From Bacteroidales bacterium (lineage in GTDB: Bacteria; Bacteroidota; Bacteroidia; Bacteroidales; NBLH01), in the NCBI GenBank assembly GCA_029210905.1, contig JARGGF010000318.1, forward strand, positions 1 to 6,033: a DNA stretch of 6,033 bases. Reading direction: 5' to 3'. Made by a program: the position numbers and the translations under genes. This document shows positions 4,758 through 6,033 of this stretch, piece by piece; within the stretch, counting starts at the first letter, position 1; each line of letters starts with the position of its first letter. The notes beneath the pieces were generated by a model. It did not search any database, was not told the DNA's origin, and saw only the letters and a list, made by a program, of their open reading frames with translations.

Positions 4758-6033
4758 TTACAGTTCATTTGATGAAGCATACAAACCAATAACTGTTCCG
4801 ATAAAACCACCAGCCTTTTCAGTGCTAAGGTATTCAGTTGAGATACCATCCTTTAATAAAACCCAATCTCCATCATTGAGTTTATAGGAAAATTTAAATT
4901 CGCCTTTTTTTGAAGTCGCTGATAGTTCTATGCGCCCATCAAAAGTATTTGGTAATTTAGCCTTTTCCAAAATTATCCTAACAATGCTATCGTTCTCTTT
5001 TTCAGCTTTTTGCAAAACAATCATATTTTGTCCGTTAATTTTTGTAATTCCTAAACTTAGATGAAATGCTTCATTTTGAAATAAAACCAAACCTGCAAAA
5101 TCTGTCGAATCTTTAGGAATATAAACTAGCGCAGTTTCAACTGTCATTTCATGATGTTGCTGGCGTCGAAAAATTGCAGAAGGTTGTTTAAACTCCCGTA
5201 AATTCACATCTCGTGTATTAATATATATACCACCAGCTTTATCAGGCTGATACCATTTTTCTTTTGGCGTTCTTAAGAAGAACCATTCTTTGGATAATTC
5301 TGCTTGTTTAAAACTGTCGATATAGGAAAAATTTCCCTGCTTTTTAAAATTCGCCCCTTCAATCTTAGCACTTAAATTTGGCAGATCCAAAATTCTTGGA
5401 ACCACTTTCCCTTTTTCTAAAATTTCCGGCCAATCATTTTCCCACTTTACAGGATGCAGGAATACTTCCCTGCCAATATTAAAGTAGTTCTGTTCGTTAT
5501 AAGGTCTGCAACCCAGGAAAACTGCATACCACTTTCCATTTTTTGTTTGAACCATATCTGCATGACCGGTATTTGTAACCGGATAAATTCTTTCAGCTGG
5601 AAGATCCCTCTGGGTTAAAATTGGGTTATCCGGATTGGGCTGATAAGGCCCGTCCACCCTTTTGCTCCTGAAAATAACCTGAGAATGATTGATGCTTGTC
5701 CCCCCTTCAGCAGTCATCAGGTAATAATACTCACCAATTTTATAAATATGCGGCCCTTCTATCCAGATTGGTTTTTGTGTAATATCGTGCCCTCCATTCC
5801 TGATTACTTTTCTTGGACCAATTAGTTTATTTGTCTTTACATCAAACTCCTGGAACCAAACAGCTTTATGTCCTTGATATAATGATTCACCTTCAGGATC
5901 TCCATTATTTACAAGATAAGCCTTGCCATCGTCATCAAAAAAAAGTGAAGGATCTATCCCATCAACTTCAGAAAACCAGATTGGATCACTCCATGAACCT
6001 GCAGGATTTTTGGCGGTAACAAGGAAGTTTCCC
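4758..6033 (-). CDS. GH43 glycosidase (beta-xylosidase/alpha-arabinofuranosidase type) with C-terminal beta-sandwich; 5' end outside window
   Basis: The frame stays open to the window edge, giving 424 visible residues; a Met at 5717 is internal, because motifs continue upstream of it. The GH43 five-bladed propeller shows GIDPSLFFDDDGKAYL with the pKa-modulating Asp (visible residue 27, codon 5952-5954) and WIEGPHIYK with the general-acid Glu (residue 92, codon 5757-5759). YYYLMTAEGGTS and the GHAD...WYAVFLGCRPY segment (about 156-178) follow. The catalytic-base Asp near the N-terminus lies outside the window. From about residue 235 a concanavalin-like C-terminal domain follows, with FRRQQHH (288-294) and a final GGFIGTVIGLYAS. 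Such two-domain enzymes usually act exo on beta-1,4-xylosyl or arabinofuranosyl ends, commonly in the periplasm. Roughly 110-140 residues, including any signal peptide, are probably missing. The SDR gene starts 29 bp downstream. The subfamily and exact substrate cannot be settled. Confidence 0.93.
   Translation of the reverse strand, partial: GNFLVTAKNPAGSWSDPIWFSEVDGIDPSLFFDDDGKAYLVNNGDPEGESLYQGHKAVWFQEFDVKTNKLIGPRKVIRNGGHDITQKPIWIEGPHIYKIGEYYYLMTAEGGTSINHSQVIFRSKRVDGPYQPNPDNPILTQRDLPAERIYPVTNTGHADMVQTKNGKWYAVFLGCRPYNEQNYFNIGREVFLHPVKWENDWPEILEKGKVVPRILDLPNLSAKIEGANFKKQGNFSYIDSFKQAELSKEWFFLRTPKEKWYQPDKAGGIYINTRDVNLREFKQPSAIFRRQQHHEMTVETALVYIPKDSTDFAGLVLFQNEAFHLSLGITKINGQNMIVLQKAEKENDSIVRIILEKAKLPNTFDGRIELSATSKKGEFKFSYKLNDGDWVLLKDGISTEYLSTEKAGGFIGTVIGLYASSNEL

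Noticed and set aside
5717..5717. Methionine at 5717 as the GH43 start
   Set aside because: The frame is open for 105 more codons to the edge and contains the GH43 Asp and Glu catalytic motifs, so this Met is internal.
5813..6019. Plus-strand open frame near the right edge
   Set aside because: The minus strand here encodes the GH43 Asp motif and neighbouring conserved residues; the plus frame is Gln/His/Leu-rich noise.

Overview
The window looks like a piece of a Bacteroidota chromosome carrying hemicellulose and hexuronate catabolism genes. The reasons are AT-rich leaders without a clear Shine-Dalgarno sequence, the gene families present (GH43 with a C-terminal beta-sandwich, a 'sialate O-acetylesterase' with an inserted jelly-roll, an SDR-type mannonate oxidoreductase beside UxuA), and hairpin-rich intergenic repeats. 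The phylum is inferred from style and content; the genus cannot be told.

All four substantial genes lie on the minus strand and are read from right to left. From about 6033 to 4758 is a GH43 glycosidase cut by the window edge; its N-terminus is missing. After 29 bp comes an SDR oxidoreductase (4728-3922), probably D-fructuronate/D-mannonate oxidoreductase. A 508-bp non-coding gap (3414-3921) follows, then mannonate dehydratase uxuA (3413-2211). After 47 bp comes a secreted SGNH acetylesterase of the sialate O-acetylesterase family (2163-220). At the far left edge, on the plus strand, the last 20 codons of another gene (3-65) converge on this cluster and resemble the C-terminus of a PIN-domain toxin. 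Nothing identifiable lies in 66-219.

Together the genes fit breakdown of an acetylated, glucuronate-decorated hemicellulose such as glucuronoxylan. The esterase would remove acetyl groups outside the cytoplasm and the GH43 enzyme would cleave xylosyl or arabinosyl units. The SDR and UxuA would carry out two consecutive cytoplasmic steps, fructuronate to mannonate to 2-keto-3-deoxygluconate. Glucuronate isomerase, KDG kinase, the aldolase, SusC/D transport and alpha-glucuronidase are not in the window.

The most unusual part is the 508-bp gap. Next to uxuA is a perfect 24-bp palindrome (3449-3472), a good operator candidate. Farther upstream is a 208-bp MITE-like element (3668-3875) with imperfect 16-bp terminal inverted repeats. 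It contains five hairpins arranged as an exactly spaced mirror image around a 17-bp-stem central hairpin. The two halves differ by substitutions that preserve base pairing. The element sits between two tracts of the same ATCTCAA-type 7-bp repeat, which share a 19-bp direct repeat.
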